Shown here piece by piece: positions 6,320 through 14,412 of a stretch of 64,000 bases of DNA. A program made the position numbers and the translations under genes. The DNA is from Caulobacter sp. FWC2 (GTDB taxonomy: Bacteria > Pseudomonadota > Alphaproteobacteria > Caulobacterales > Caulobacteraceae): the NCBI RefSeq assembly GCF_002742625.1, contig NZ_PEBF01000001.1, positions 1,364,001-1,428,000 of the forward strand. Direction: 5' to 3'. Position 1 is the first letter of the stretch. The number at the start of each line of letters is the position of its first letter. The notes below the pieces were generated by a model. That model had not been told where the DNA came from and did not search any database. It saw only the letters and a program-made list of their open reading frames with translations.

Positions 6320-6603
6320 TCGTCTACCTGTCGCTCTGGCGCGGGAAGGTGTCCCTAAAGCGCTCCATGCGAGACATCGCTCACCAAGTGTCCGCTGCCT
6401 ACGGCTTCACGCTCGATGAGCTGCGGGCCGACACCCAGCGGCGAGAAATCGTCCACGCACGTCAGGAGGCCATGGCTTCCATGGCCCAGCAGCCGGGGGC
6501 CAACAAGTCGGCGATCGGCCGTTTCTTCGGACGCACTAGTTGGACGGTGCTGCATGCCATCCGCGCTCACAAGGCCCGCATGGGCGAGCTGGAGGCTGCG
6601 TGA
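6316..6603 (+). CDS. DnaA domain IV-like DNA-binding protein (second copy)
   Basis: Residues about 20-90 again follow DnaA domain IV: IAHQVSAAYGFTLDELRADT, then a helix with VHARQEAMASMAQQ and the HTH IGRFFGRTSWTVLHAIRAHK, aligning with IG..FGgRDHtTVlha.. of DnaA. The GRDH signature is changed to GRTS, so the recognition helix probably has altered specificity. Like the copy at 4485, it lacks an ATPase domain. ATG at 6316 overlaps the methylase stop, and a later ATG at 6367 would keep the fold. The two copies flank the methylase. Confidence 0.82.
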   Translation: MIVYLSLWRGKVSLKRSMRDIAHQVSAAYGFTLDELRADTQRREIVHARQEAMASMAQQPGANKSAIGRFFGRTSWTVLHAIRAHKARMGELEAA

Positions 6604-7463
6604 GCGCTCCGCCCTACATGAAGCTCTATGTCGCCGACTACCTGGGCGACACACACCACCTCGGCGCCCTGGAGCACGGGGCTTACCTGCTGCTGCTCAT
6701 GGGCATGTGGCGGGCTGGCGGCTCACTCCCAGCGGCCGACGCCAACCTGTCGCGCCTGGCCCGCTGCACCCCTGCCGAATGGGATGCGATCAAGGGCGTG
6801 ATCCTGCCGTTCTTCACCCGGTCACGCGGCAAGCTGACCCATGGGCGGCTGGCGGCGGAAATCGCCAAGTACGAAAGCACTTCCGGTAAGCGCTCGGAGG
6901 CGGGAAAACAGGGTGCATCCAAAAAGTCCAATAAGAACAACGCGCAGTCCCAAGCAATTGCTTCCGAAGATGAAGGCAATTGCCGACATAACCAGAACCA
7001 GAACCAGAACCAAAACCAGATAGAAGTTGTTGCTGTAGTAGAGGCGCGGGCGCCGCTCGACGTTTCGGTCGACGATTGGCCGAAGGGCGACGCCAGTGCG
7101 CTGGCCGGCGACCTGAAGGCGCTTGACCGCAACATCGACCCCGATCGGAAGCAAGGCCTGATCCTCACGGTCGGCGAGATCTCCCGCTGGAGGTCGCTCG
7201 GCTATTCCTGGTTCCTCGACGTGATCCCCGCTGTCCAGGCCCATGGGGCAAGGGCGGGTCCAGACCCCGTGAGCACGTGGAAATTCTTCACGCCTGCCAT
7301 CGAGCGAAACCACGCCAACCGAACCCGCCCCATCGACCCCGTTCAGCAGAGCCGACCCCATGAACGCCATGACGCCAGTTCAGCAAAGTTCGCCGCCAAA
7401 CAGCGAAATCTCGCTGTCGCCGCAACTGTCGAGCCTGCTCGACGGGAGCGGTTCATCGGATGA
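6600..7463 (+). CDS. DUF1376/YdaU-like phage replication protein
   Basis: GTG at 6600 overlaps the upstream stop. The N-terminus PPYMKLYVADYLGDTHHLGA followed by EHGAYLLLLMGMWRAGGSLP is the DUF1376 signature, found in phage replication initiators of the YdaU group. A linker with five repeats of Asn-Gln from near-perfect 6-bp tandem repeats (about 6987-7020) leads to a C-terminal domain (WRSLGYSWFLDVIPAVQAHG). It probably recruits replication proteins at the phage origin. Its 3' end overlaps the next gene by 104 bases. Confidence 0.85.
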   Translation: MSAPPYMKLYVADYLGDTHHLGALEHGAYLLLLMGMWRAGGSLPAADANLSRLARCTPAEWDAIKGVILPFFTRSRGKLTHGRLAAEIAKYESTSGKRSEAGKQGASKKSNKNNAQSQAIASEDEGNCRHNQNQNQNQNQIEVVAVVEARAPLDVSVDDWPKGDASALAGDLKALDRNIDPDRKQGLILTVGEISRWRSLGYSWFLDVIPAVQAHGARAGPDPVSTWKFFTPAIERNHANRTRPIDPVQQSRPHERHDASSAKFAAKQRNLAVAATVEPARRERFIG

Positions 7464-8106
7464 GGCTGTCGCGGCGATCGCGGCAAACCCGGTGCTGCTG
7501 ACGGAGGCGGCAAGGGCGCTTCCGGCGCTGAAGGCCAGGGCGACCGATCCGGCAGGCTACCATGGCGTCAAGCGTGTCATCGGACGGCGGTTCGCGCTGT
7601 TCCCGCAGCCGGAGCGCTCGGACGGCGAGTGGGCGGAGTTCTGGGCGGACTATACCGACGTGCTGGGCGACCTGACCGAGGGTGCAGTTGAGGCGGCGAT
7701 GGCGGCATGGGTTCGTCGGCCGGATGCTGAATTTCTGCCCAAGCCAGGCAAACTGCTGGAACTGGCCAGGACCACGCCAAACCGCGCCGTTCGGTCGTAC
7801 GAGCGCGCCAAGGCGGCGATGGACTACAAGCCGCCGCGCCGGCCGCACCCTGCGGACTCGGATCCGAACTACATCGACCCGTCCATACGCCCGCTGCTTC
7901 AGACCTCAACCGGCCGCGTAGAGCCCACGGCGGAGGATAAGGCCCGCGTCCGCGCCCAGCTCGCGCATTATCTCGCCAAGGACGACGAGCGCCGAACCCG
8001 GTCCAAGTCGGTCCAGGCTCCTCGCCCTGACGTGTCTGGACGTGTCGACGAGAGCGGCATCACTCCGCAGCTTCGCTCCCTTCTCGAACGCCAAGCCCAA
8101 GCCTGA
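7360..8106 (+). CDS. Phage replication-region protein, 248 aa
   Basis: The protein has a disordered N-terminus, a central helical domain with aromatic residues (WAEFWADYTDVLGDLTEGAV, PDAEFLPKPGKLLELA) and a charged C-terminus. A short motif occurs at both ends: SPQLSSLL near residue 20 and TPQLRSLL near the C-terminus, suggesting paired peptide ligands. The long 5' overlap with the DUF1376 gene looks real because the N-terminal motif lies inside it. The central domain resembles proteins encoded after phage replication initiators, possibly a helicase loader, but this is not certain. Confidence 0.7.
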   Translation: MNAMTPVQQSSPPNSEISLSPQLSSLLDGSGSSDEAVAAIAANPVLLTEAARALPALKARATDPAGYHGVKRVIGRRFALFPQPERSDGEWAEFWADYTDVLGDLTEGAVEAAMAAWVRRPDAEFLPKPGKLLELARTTPNRAVRSYERAKAAMDYKPPRRPHPADSDPNYIDPSIRPLLQTSTGRVEPTAEDKARVRAQLAHYLAKDDERRTRSKSVQAPRPDVSGRVDESGITPQLRSLLERQAQA

Positions 8107-8131
8107 CCTCAAGACACCCGGGGAATCCACT

Positions 8132-8728
8132 ATGACCAACATCACGAAGACTGAGGTCGATGACCTGACCCACAAGTTGAGCGACGATGGCCTGATGGCC
8201 CGCCCCGCGCTCGGCATGGGCTGGTACGCGATCAAGGCCAAGCCGACCCGCGAGGCCAGCTTTCTCGCCGGGCTGAAACGCCTGAAGCTGGACACCTATC
8301 GTCCCGTCTCGACCCATTTCGTCCGCAAGCGGTCGGGCAAGGTGACGATCAAGCGGCCGATCTTCCCCGGATACGTGTTCGTCTGCTGCTCGATCGCCGA
8401 CCACTATGAGCCGATCCGCGATCTAGACGGCTTTGGGCGCTTCGTTCATCGCGCTGGCACGGTCAATCCGTTCCGCTTCCCTGACATGAAGATCGGTGAC
8501 CTCATGATGCGCCAGCGCTTCGGCGAGTTCGACGACCCGACTCCGAAGGAGGGGAAGTATCGTCCCCAGAAGGGCGACCGCGTCCTAGTCGTGGCGGGCA
8601 AATGGTACGGCTATTTTGCCGAGGTGCTGGGCTTGGTCACCAAGAAGAACCGGGCCAAGCTGCAGTTCGACCTGGGCGGCGCGCCGCAAGAGGTCGAGTT
8701 CACCCAGATGACGCCCGAGGCCGTCTGA
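8132..8728 (+). CDS. NusG/RfaH-like transcription antiterminator
   Basis: The N-terminal NGN domain is recognisable: MGWYAIKAKPTREASFLAGL, then IKRPIFPGYVFVCCSI, the canonical P-lFpGYvFv strand. The C-terminal domain has a KOW-type segment (KGDRVLVVAGKWYGYFAEVL). ATG at 8132 follows a GGGGA ribosome site. Such proteins bind the RNA polymerase clamp. At the boundary between early replication genes and the late packaging operon, it probably lets RNA polymerase read through the long structural operon, taking the place of a lambda Q-like protein. The recruiting DNA or RNA element is unknown. Confidence 0.88.
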   Translation: MTNITKTEVDDLTHKLSDDGLMARPALGMGWYAIKAKPTREASFLAGLKRLKLDTYRPVSTHFVRKRSGKVTIKRPIFPGYVFVCCSIADHYEPIRDLDGFGRFVHRAGTVNPFRFPDMKIGDLMMRQRFGEFDDPTPKEGKYRPQKGDRVLVVAGKWYGYFAEVLGLVTKKNRAKLQFDLGGAPQEVEFTQMTPEAV

Positions 8729-9141
8729 TGCGCGCGCTGATCATCGCTGCCGGCCTGGCGCTCACCGCTGGCGCCGCCCATGCCGACCCGTGCGAGGCCC
8801 CGGTGAGCGGCTATCGCGCCGGCCAGGTCATCGCTGGGCCGGTGATCTACGCTGGCGATGGGGATTCGCTTTGCGTCGCCTTGGGCCGCGACCGGGCGCA
8901 ATGGGTCGAGATCCGCGAGGCCCGTTGGTTCGCCCCGGAGCTGCACGAACCCGGCGGTCGGGAGGCGAAGCGCGTCATGGATCGCCTCGTCGGCCGGCGT
9001 GCCGTCTGCATCGTCGAGCGCGGCCAGAACGGCCGGACATCCAGCTACGACCGAGTCATTGCCGCCTGCAGTGTTGACGGCAGGCCTATCGCCGAGCACA
9101 TGAGACGCGACGGTATCGCCGAGGGCGGGCGAGGGCGCTGA
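8728..9141 (+). CDS. Secreted SNase-like (thermonuclease fold) protein
   Basis: A clear signal peptide (MRALIIAAGLALTAGAAHAD) precedes a staphylococcal-nuclease-like body. VIYAGDGDSLCVAL matches the v-DGDTl strand, WFAPELHEPGGREAKRVM matches D-APEl..--G-eA, and SYDRVIAACSVDGRPIAEHM matches the D.YGR..a.v..dG..l region. The canonical DRYGR arginine environment is altered (TSSYDR), so activity is uncertain. The ATG overlaps the upstream stop by one base. A periplasmic phage nuclease could degrade incoming DNA or salvage nucleotides; both roles are inference. Confidence 0.8.
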   Translation: MRALIIAAGLALTAGAAHADPCEAPVSGYRAGQVIAGPVIYAGDGDSLCVALGRDRAQWVEIREARWFAPELHEPGGREAKRVMDRLVGRRAVCIVERGQNGRTSSYDRVIAACSVDGRPIAEHMRRDGIAEGGRGR

Positions 9142-9506
9142 ACACCACCCCTTGCGCCAAGCCGCGAACCAGGGCACAACATAGGCAATGGCCTTCGCTT
9201 CGGCGTGGTCCTGGACGAGGGCTGAGGGCCTAGGCCCGATAAGACGGTAGCTCGCTAGACGGGCAGGCCCCCCAGACGGAAAGCCGGTTAGGCCTGATGG
9301 CCGTCCGCGCTTTTCATATCTCAGAAAATGCGCCCCGGCGCCCGTATTTCCCGCCCTTCCTCATCCCCTCATCTTGTGAAGCCCCCACGACGAGCCGGGG
9401 AGGGGCGGGAATTCACCTTCGCGCCGCCGCAACAACGCCACCCCATGCCCGGTAGACCGAGGCCTCAGCAAAGAGGCGGCAGGCGCGAAACCCATAGGAG
9501 GCCGGC
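9142..9506 (+). other. 365-bp non-coding stretch between early and late genes
   Basis: No credible gene is seen on either strand. The stretch holds short GC-rich self-complementary segments, including GGCCTAGGCC, and polypurine-polypyrimidine runs. Because it separates the antiterminator/nuclease genes from packaging genes, it is the natural place for the late promoter, a terminator subject to antitermination, or a pac site. No specific promoter boxes could be assigned. Confidence 0.4.
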
Positions 9507-9626
9507 ATGAGCTTGATCGCCATCTTAGGCCTGCTCGCCGCCGGTCTCGTCATCGGCGCCTTCCTGGTACTCTTCCTGGTTTGCGCCACGGCCAAGCACG
9601 TCATGGGAAAAGCCCTTGGCTGGTAA
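9507..9626 (+). CDS. Small membrane protein, 39 aa
   Basis: The frame begins MSLIAILGLLAAGLVIGAFL, followed by VLFLVCATAKHVMGKALGW. It is a single long hydrophobic helix with a short basic tail, preceded by an excellent TAGGAGG ribosome site. The gene overlaps the next start by 11 bases. It is the first gene after the non-coding stretch. A pinholin or inner-membrane accessory role is possible but not shown. Confidence 0.65.
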   Translation: MSLIAILGLLAAGLVIGAFLVLFLVCATAKHVMGKALGW

Positions 9627-10050
9627 GTCCGACGCCGACCATATCGTATGGATCGAGCGTGGATGGCAGCCAGTCAGCATCGGCTTCTGCCCTAGCAAGA
9701 AGGCCTGGCGCCGCGAAATGCGCCGCATTGGCCAGAGCGAGCCGTACCCGAACACCGCCGGCCGGGCGAGCTTCTATCGCCACAAGGGCAGCGCAGGCGC
9801 CATCGTCACCCTCGGAGACCATCTTGAGGAGGCTCACAGTCGCATCGAGATCGCTGGTGTCTTGGCTCACGAGGCCACGCACGTCTGGCAACATGTCCGC
9901 GAGGAGATCGGCGAAGAGAAGCCGTCGCCTGAGTTCGAAGCCTACGCCGTGCAAGCGATTTTCCAGCAGCTCTATCAGGCATGGCTCGACACCCGCGCGC
10001 CCGACGAGATGAAGGCCGCCTGCGCCAAGCGTATGAAGGCCAAGAAGTAA
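9616..10050 (+). CDS. HExxH zinc-metalloprotease-like phage protein
   Basis: The protein contains VLAHEATHVWQHVREEIGEE, a gluzincin-type HExxH motif inside a predicted helix, with downstream acidic residues (SPEFEAYAVQAIFQQL) that could supply the third ligand. TTG at 9616 is the likely start and lies within the end of the preceding small gene. Proteins of this type are seen near phage packaging genes with unknown substrate. Enzymatic activity is inferred from the motif only. Confidence 0.72.
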   Translation: MAGKSDADHIVWIERGWQPVSIGFCPSKKAWRREMRRIGQSEPYPNTAGRASFYRHKGSAGAIVTLGDHLEEAHSRIEIAGVLAHEATHVWQHVREEIGEEKPSPEFEAYAVQAIFQQLYQAWLDTRAPDEMKAACAKRMKAKK

Positions 10051-10137
10051 ATCCCGACCGCCAAAAATCCCGCATGTGTCTGGAGCTACGGCCAGGGCCA
10101 GCGTTGGGATGGCGGAAAGGCCTAGGAGATCCGAGAC

Positions 10138-10296
10138 ATGTCCGACTACGTGACCCAGGCCCTTCAGCTTCGCCTCGCCGACCTTGAAGGTAAGCTCAAG
10201 GCCAGAAAGGGCCAAGCCGGCTTTGCCGAGAACGTCGAGGAGCTGAAGGCCGCTATCGCCGCGCTGAAGGCCGAAATCGCGAGCCGCGAGGGCTAA
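10138..10296 (+). CDS. Small coiled-coil phage protein, 52 aa (gpW-like size)
   Basis: The frame reads MSDYVTQALQLRLADLEGKL, then KAAIAALKAEIASREG, with heptad-spaced leucine and alanine suggesting a coiled-coil hairpin. An AGGAG site lies 9 bases upstream of the ATG. It precedes the small terminase by 3 bases. Size and position resemble small head-completion or packaging accessory proteins, but no specific family is proven. Confidence 0.6.
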   Translation: MSDYVTQALQLRLADLEGKLKARKGQAGFAENVEELKAAIAALKAEIASREG

Positions 10297-10299
10297 GAC

Positions 10300-10788
10300 G
10301 TGGGGCGGCCATCAGACTACACGCCGGAGATAGCAGAGGAACTCTGTAACCGCCTTGCCAAGGGTGAAAGCCTTCGCGCCATCTGCCAGGGCGACCGCCA
10401 GACCGATGTCGGGTTCCTTCCGTCTGAGACGACGGTTCGACGATGGCTCGCCGGTAATGAGGAATGGAACGAGGACTTCCGGCGGCAATACGCGCAGGCG
10501 CGCGAGGCCCAGGCGGACTTTCAGTTTGATCGAGCCATGACCATCGCGGATGGGGCGACAGTCGATAGCGTTCCTGTCGCTCGGCTTCAAATCGACACCA
10601 TCAAGTGGCAGACCGCTAAGTTGGCTCCCAAGAAGTACGGCGAGCGCGTCGTCGCCGAGATTGGCGGAATCGACGGGCGGCCCATAGAGACAAACGACAG
10701 CTTGGTCGCCGCGAAACTTGCGGCAATCCTTGCTGTTGCTGAGGCCAGAAAGCGCAAAGCGGAAGATGGGGCTGATGCGGGCGACTGA
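10300..10788 (+). CDS. Terminase small subunit
   Basis: GTG at 10300 opens MGRPSDYTPEIAEELCNRLA, the start of many phage small terminases. An HTH follows (GESLRAICQGD, then SETTVRRWLAGNEEWNEDFR), with a helical body rich in Ala/Gln and a KLAPKKYGERV segment typical of the DNA-binding small subunit family. The protein recognises the packaging site and regulates the large subunit. It overlaps terL by about 23 bases. Confidence 0.85.
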   Translation: MGRPSDYTPEIAEELCNRLAKGESLRAICQGDRQTDVGFLPSETTVRRWLAGNEEWNEDFRRQYAQAREAQADFQFDRAMTIADGATVDSVPVARLQIDTIKWQTAKLAPKKYGERVVAEIGGIDGRPIETNDSLVAAKLAAILAVAEARKRKAEDGADAGD

Positions 10789-12328
10789 TATCGCCGATCT
10801 ACTTCCCTACATGACCGACGATGAGCGTGCCGAGGTCGGCAAGCTCCTTTCGACAGACAAGGCGCTCTGGCGCCCTCAGCCGGGACCGCAAACCGACGCC
10901 TACTTCTCAGAGGCGGACATTACTGGCTACGGCGGCGCAGCGGGCGGCGGCAAAACCGATTTGATGTGCGGAACGATGCTGACGCAGCACGAGCGCGGCA
11001 TCATCTTCCGTCGGGAAGCCACTCAGCTTGTCGGGATCATCGACAGGCTCGCCGAGCTGCTCGGCTCGCGCCATGGCTACAACGGCCAGGACAAGATCTG
11101 GCGCATCCCGGGAAAGCAGGTCGAGTTCGGCTCGTTCCCGCATGCCGGCGATGAGGCGAAATACCAAGGCAGGCCGCACGATTTTATCGGGTTCGATGAG
11201 GCGACGAACCTCTTGGAGAGCCAAGTCAGGTTCCTGCTGGGGTGGTTGCGGACCACGACTCCTGGCCAGCGATGCAGGGCTCTACTGACGTTCAATCCGC
11301 CCACGACTTCGGACGGCCGCTGGGTCATCGACTTCTTCGGCCCTTGGTTGAACGCCCAGCATCCCAACCCGGCCAAGCCAGGAGAGTTGCGCTGGTTTGC
11401 CACCATCGCCGGAGCAGATGTCGAGGTCGAGGACGGCCGCGAGTTCGTGATCGCCGATGGTGAGCCCCGATACGAATTTGATCGAAAGCGGTATCGGCGC
11501 GAGGAGATCATCAAGCCCTTGTCGCGGACCTTCATTCCGTCGCGAGTGACAGACAATCCGTTCCTGACCGGTACTGGCTACATCGCTCAGCTTCAGGGCC
11601 TGCCTGAGCCGCTTCGCTCACAGATGCTCCGCGGCGACTTCATGGCCGGCGTCGAGGATGACCGATGGCAGGTCATCCCGACGGCTTGGGTCGAGGCAGC
11701 GCAAGCGCGCTGGACCCCGAAGGATGCCAAGGGGCCGATGGATAGCCTTGGTGTGGACGTGTCGCGTGGTGGGCGAGATGAGACGATCATAAGCCCGCGC
11801 CACGGCGCTTGGTATGACGAACTCACCGTCATGCCTGGTACGGCGTCGCCTGACGGCCCAACTGTCGGCGGCCAGGTTCTGATGAAGCGTCGCGACAAGG
11901 CGCCTGTCCACATCGACATCGTAGGTTGGGGCTCAAGCCCTTACGACTGGCTGGTCGGGCAGGAAATCCAAACCATCGGCGTCAACGGCGCTGAGGGTAC
12001 CGACGAGCGGACAAAGGATGACACGCTCGGCTTCTACAATGTCCGCGCCCGAGATTGGTGGCGCCTTCGCGAAGATCTGGACCCGGAAAACCCCGACCCG
12101 ATCGCACTTCCGCCCGACCCAAAACTGAAGGCCGATCTCTGCGCGCCTCGTTGGAGGCCCACGCCGCGCGGGATCCTGATCGAAAGCAAAGAGGAAATCC
12201 TAAAGCGCCTGCGCCGCAGCCCTGACCGGGGCGACGCGGTCGTGCTCGCGCGTCGGATGACTGCCAAGCGCGCCCTGGAGCGCCGCGTAAGACCGCAGCG
12301 CAGCGGATCAACCTGGATGGGAGCATAG
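10766..12328 (+). CDS. Terminase large subunit (packaging ATPase/nuclease)
   Basis: The ATPase domain has a Walker A-like GYGGAAGGGKTD and a Walker B HDFIGFDEATNL, followed by the coupling motif region (CRALLTFNPPT). The C-terminal nuclease domain shows LGVDVSRGGRDETII, the RNase H-like first aspartate strand. The predicted length of 520 residues is typical. ATG at 10766 or 10775 are both possible. The motor pumps DNA into the prohead through the portal encoded immediately downstream. Confidence 0.95.
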   Translation: MGLMRATDIADLLPYMTDDERAEVGKLLSTDKALWRPQPGPQTDAYFSEADITGYGGAAGGGKTDLMCGTMLTQHERGIIFRREATQLVGIIDRLAELLGSRHGYNGQDKIWRIPGKQVEFGSFPHAGDEAKYQGRPHDFIGFDEATNLLESQVRFLLGWLRTTTPGQRCRALLTFNPPTTSDGRWVIDFFGPWLNAQHPNPAKPGELRWFATIAGADVEVEDGREFVIADGEPRYEFDRKRYRREEIIKPLSRTFIPSRVTDNPFLTGTGYIAQLQGLPEPLRSQMLRGDFMAGVEDDRWQVIPTAWVEAAQARWTPKDAKGPMDSLGVDVSRGGRDETIISPRHGAWYDELTVMPGTASPDGPTVGGQVLMKRRDKAPVHIDIVGWGSSPYDWLVGQEIQTIGVNGAEGTDERTKDDTLGFYNVRARDWWRLREDLDPENPDPIALPPDPKLKADLCAPRWRPTPRGILIESKEEILKRLRRSPDRGDAVVLARRMTAKRALERRVRPQRSGSTWMGA

Positions 12329-12330
12329 AC

Positions 12331-14379
12331 ATGGCTGAAGACGCCAACGCCTATACCATCCCGGATGGCTTCGAGGACGAAGACGCTTTCTGCCAGTGGG
12401 TGCGTGAGGAATTTCAGGCTGACCTTGACGCCGATCGCCTGAACCGCGACGCGACACTTGAAGACATGGAATTTCACGTCGGCAAACACTGGACCGACGC
12501 CGACCTGGCCGCTCGCAAGGGCAAGCCCTGCCTGACGATCAACGACCTCCCGCAGAAGGTGGCGCAGGTCACGGGCGACATCCGTATCAACCGCCCGGCT
12601 ATCAAGATCTCGCCGGCCGAAGAGAACGACAAGGCAGAGGCCGATATCCGCGAGGGCCTGGTCCGCCAGATCGAGCGCGAGTGCGATGCTCAAGGCATTT
12701 ACGTCGGCGCAGGCGAAACCCAGGCCATCGGCGGCGTCGGAGCGTTTGAGGTCGACATCGATTTCGCCGACCCACGCAGCTTTAACCGCGTCATCCGCCT
12801 CAAGAGCATCCCGAACCCGCTCAGCGTGGTCTGGGATCGCATGAGCGTGGAGAAGACCGGCCGCGACGCTGGGCATGTCTGGGTCAGCGACGTCATGACC
12901 CGCAAGGCCTTCGACAAGGCCTATCCGGACAAGGTTCCGTCCGACCTGACCTCCGACATGGCGCAGGCCGATTGGTGCACGACGGACACCGTCCGCGTCA
13001 CCCGCCTGTGCATGATGAAGGAGACCAAGGTCGAGATCGCCCTTCTGGAGGACGGCTCGGTCGTTGACGCGGACAAAGTACCGGAGGGCGCAACGGTTCT
13101 TCGCAAGCGCGAGACGGTGCGAAAGTCCTGCTGCATCTACCTGACCAACGGTCACAGCATCCTGGCCGAACCGGTCGAGTGGCCCATCGACCGCGTTCCG
13201 GTGATCAAGGTGACGGCCAACGAATTGTGGGTCGGTGATCGCCGTGTACGCTGGGGTCTCGTGCGCTTCGCCAAGGACCCGGCGCGCCTCAAGAACTACT
13301 GGCGTTCGGTCTCGGCAGAATCCCTCGCCCTGGCCCCGAAGGCGCAGTGGCTTATGCCGCAGACCGCCGCCTCGCCCAACGACGACTTCCGCGACGCAGC
13401 GGAGAACGGCGACACCGTCCTTCCGTACGACGCCAACAATAGGCCCGAGCGCGTCAACCCGCCGCCGATCTCCGCCGCCGTCCTGAACGAAGCCGCCATG
13501 GCTTCACAGGACATGAAGGACGTCACGGGCATACATGACGCCAGTCTGGGCATCCGCTCGAACGAGACTAGCGGCAAGGCGATCCTGGCCCGCCAACGCG
13601 AAGGCGACGTTGCGACCTACGTCTATGGCGATAACCTCCGTGCTTCCATCAGGGCAGGTGGCGACGTCATCAACCAGCTTCTGCCGATCACCTATGACAC
13701 CAAGCGGATCATTACGATCCTGGGTAAGGATGAGGTGGCCAAGGCCGTCAACCTGAACGACCCGAACGATCCGCAGTCGATCAAGTTTGGTGACAGCAAA
13801 TACGACGTGGTGATTGACACCGGTCCTTCGTACACCACTCAGCGCGTCGAAGCCGCTGAGACCCTGACCAGCCTGGCGCAGTCCATGCCGATCCTTGGCC
13901 AGGTCGCGCCGGACCTCATCATCAAGTCGCACGACATTCCGCTGGGCAACGAGATCGCTGAGCGCCTTCACAAGAGCCTGCCGCCTCAGCTCACTGCGGA
14001 TCCAAACCAGCCGCAACAGCCGCCTCCGCCGAACCCCGCCCAAGAGCAGGCGCAGAACATGGCGCTCCAGAAGGCGCAGCTTGACCTGCGCGAACAGAAC
14101 GCCAAGGCGCGCAAAGCGGAGGCTGACGCCGACAAGGCCGAGGCCGATGCTGCTGTCGCCATCGCCCAGGCTTCGATGACCGGCGTCAACCCGCACGAGC
14201 ACGCTCCGCTCTCGGCTCCGCTGGAAATGCCCGGTGCGCCGCCGCAGGACCAATTCGCTCCGGCGCCGCCGATGAGCGCGCCCATGTCATCGCTGGCGAC
14301 CCAGCCTGCGCCGACTTTCGAGCAGGGACCGGCCAGCCCTGAACAACTCGCCCCCGGCCAAGGCTTCCAGGCGGCCTAA
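12331..14379 (+). CDS. Portal protein, P22 gp1 type
   Basis: At 682 residues it has the length of P22 portal (725). The early segment HVGKHWTDADLAARKGKPCL TINDLP is the hallmark of P22-type portals: an acidic, aromatic start followed by R.G.PCLTiN-lp. The long middle domain is followed by a coiled, Ala/Lys/Glu-rich C-terminal barrel-like helix (ADADKAEADAAVAIA) and a Pro/Met-rich tail. It forms the dodecameric DNA gate. It starts 2 bases after terL. Confidence 0.92.
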   Translation: MAEDANAYTIPDGFEDEDAFCQWVREEFQADLDADRLNRDATLEDMEFHVGKHWTDADLAARKGKPCLTINDLPQKVAQVTGDIRINRPAIKISPAEENDKAEADIREGLVRQIERECDAQGIYVGAGETQAIGGVGAFEVDIDFADPRSFNRVIRLKSIPNPLSVVWDRMSVEKTGRDAGHVWVSDVMTRKAFDKAYPDKVPSDLTSDMAQADWCTTDTVRVTRLCMMKETKVEIALLEDGSVVDADKVPEGATVLRKRETVRKSCCIYLTNGHSILAEPVEWPIDRVPVIKVTANELWVGDRRVRWGLVRFAKDPARLKNYWRSVSAESLALAPKAQWLMPQTAASPNDDFRDAAENGDTVLPYDANNRPERVNPPPISAAVLNEAAMASQDMKDVTGIHDASLGIRSNETSGKAILARQREGDVATYVYGDNLRASIRAGGDVINQLLPITYDTKRIITILGKDEVAKAVNLNDPNDPQSIKFGDSKYDVVIDTGPSYTTQRVEAAETLTSLAQSMPILGQVAPDLIIKSHDIPLGNEIAERLHKSLPPQLTADPNQPQQPPPPNPAQEQAQNMALQKAQLDLREQNAKARKAEADADKAEADAAVAIAQASMTGVNPHEHAPLSAPLEMPGAPPQDQFAPAPPMSAPMSSLATQPAPTFEQGPASPEQLAPGQGFQAA

Positions 14380-14412
14380 GCCCTGAACCCGCCGTAAGGC
14401 GCAAACCCCACC

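Noticed and set aside
9142..9506. tRNA-like fragments (GGTAGCTCGCTAGACGGG)
   Set aside because: No acceptor stem, anticodon loop or T-arm can be folded around them.
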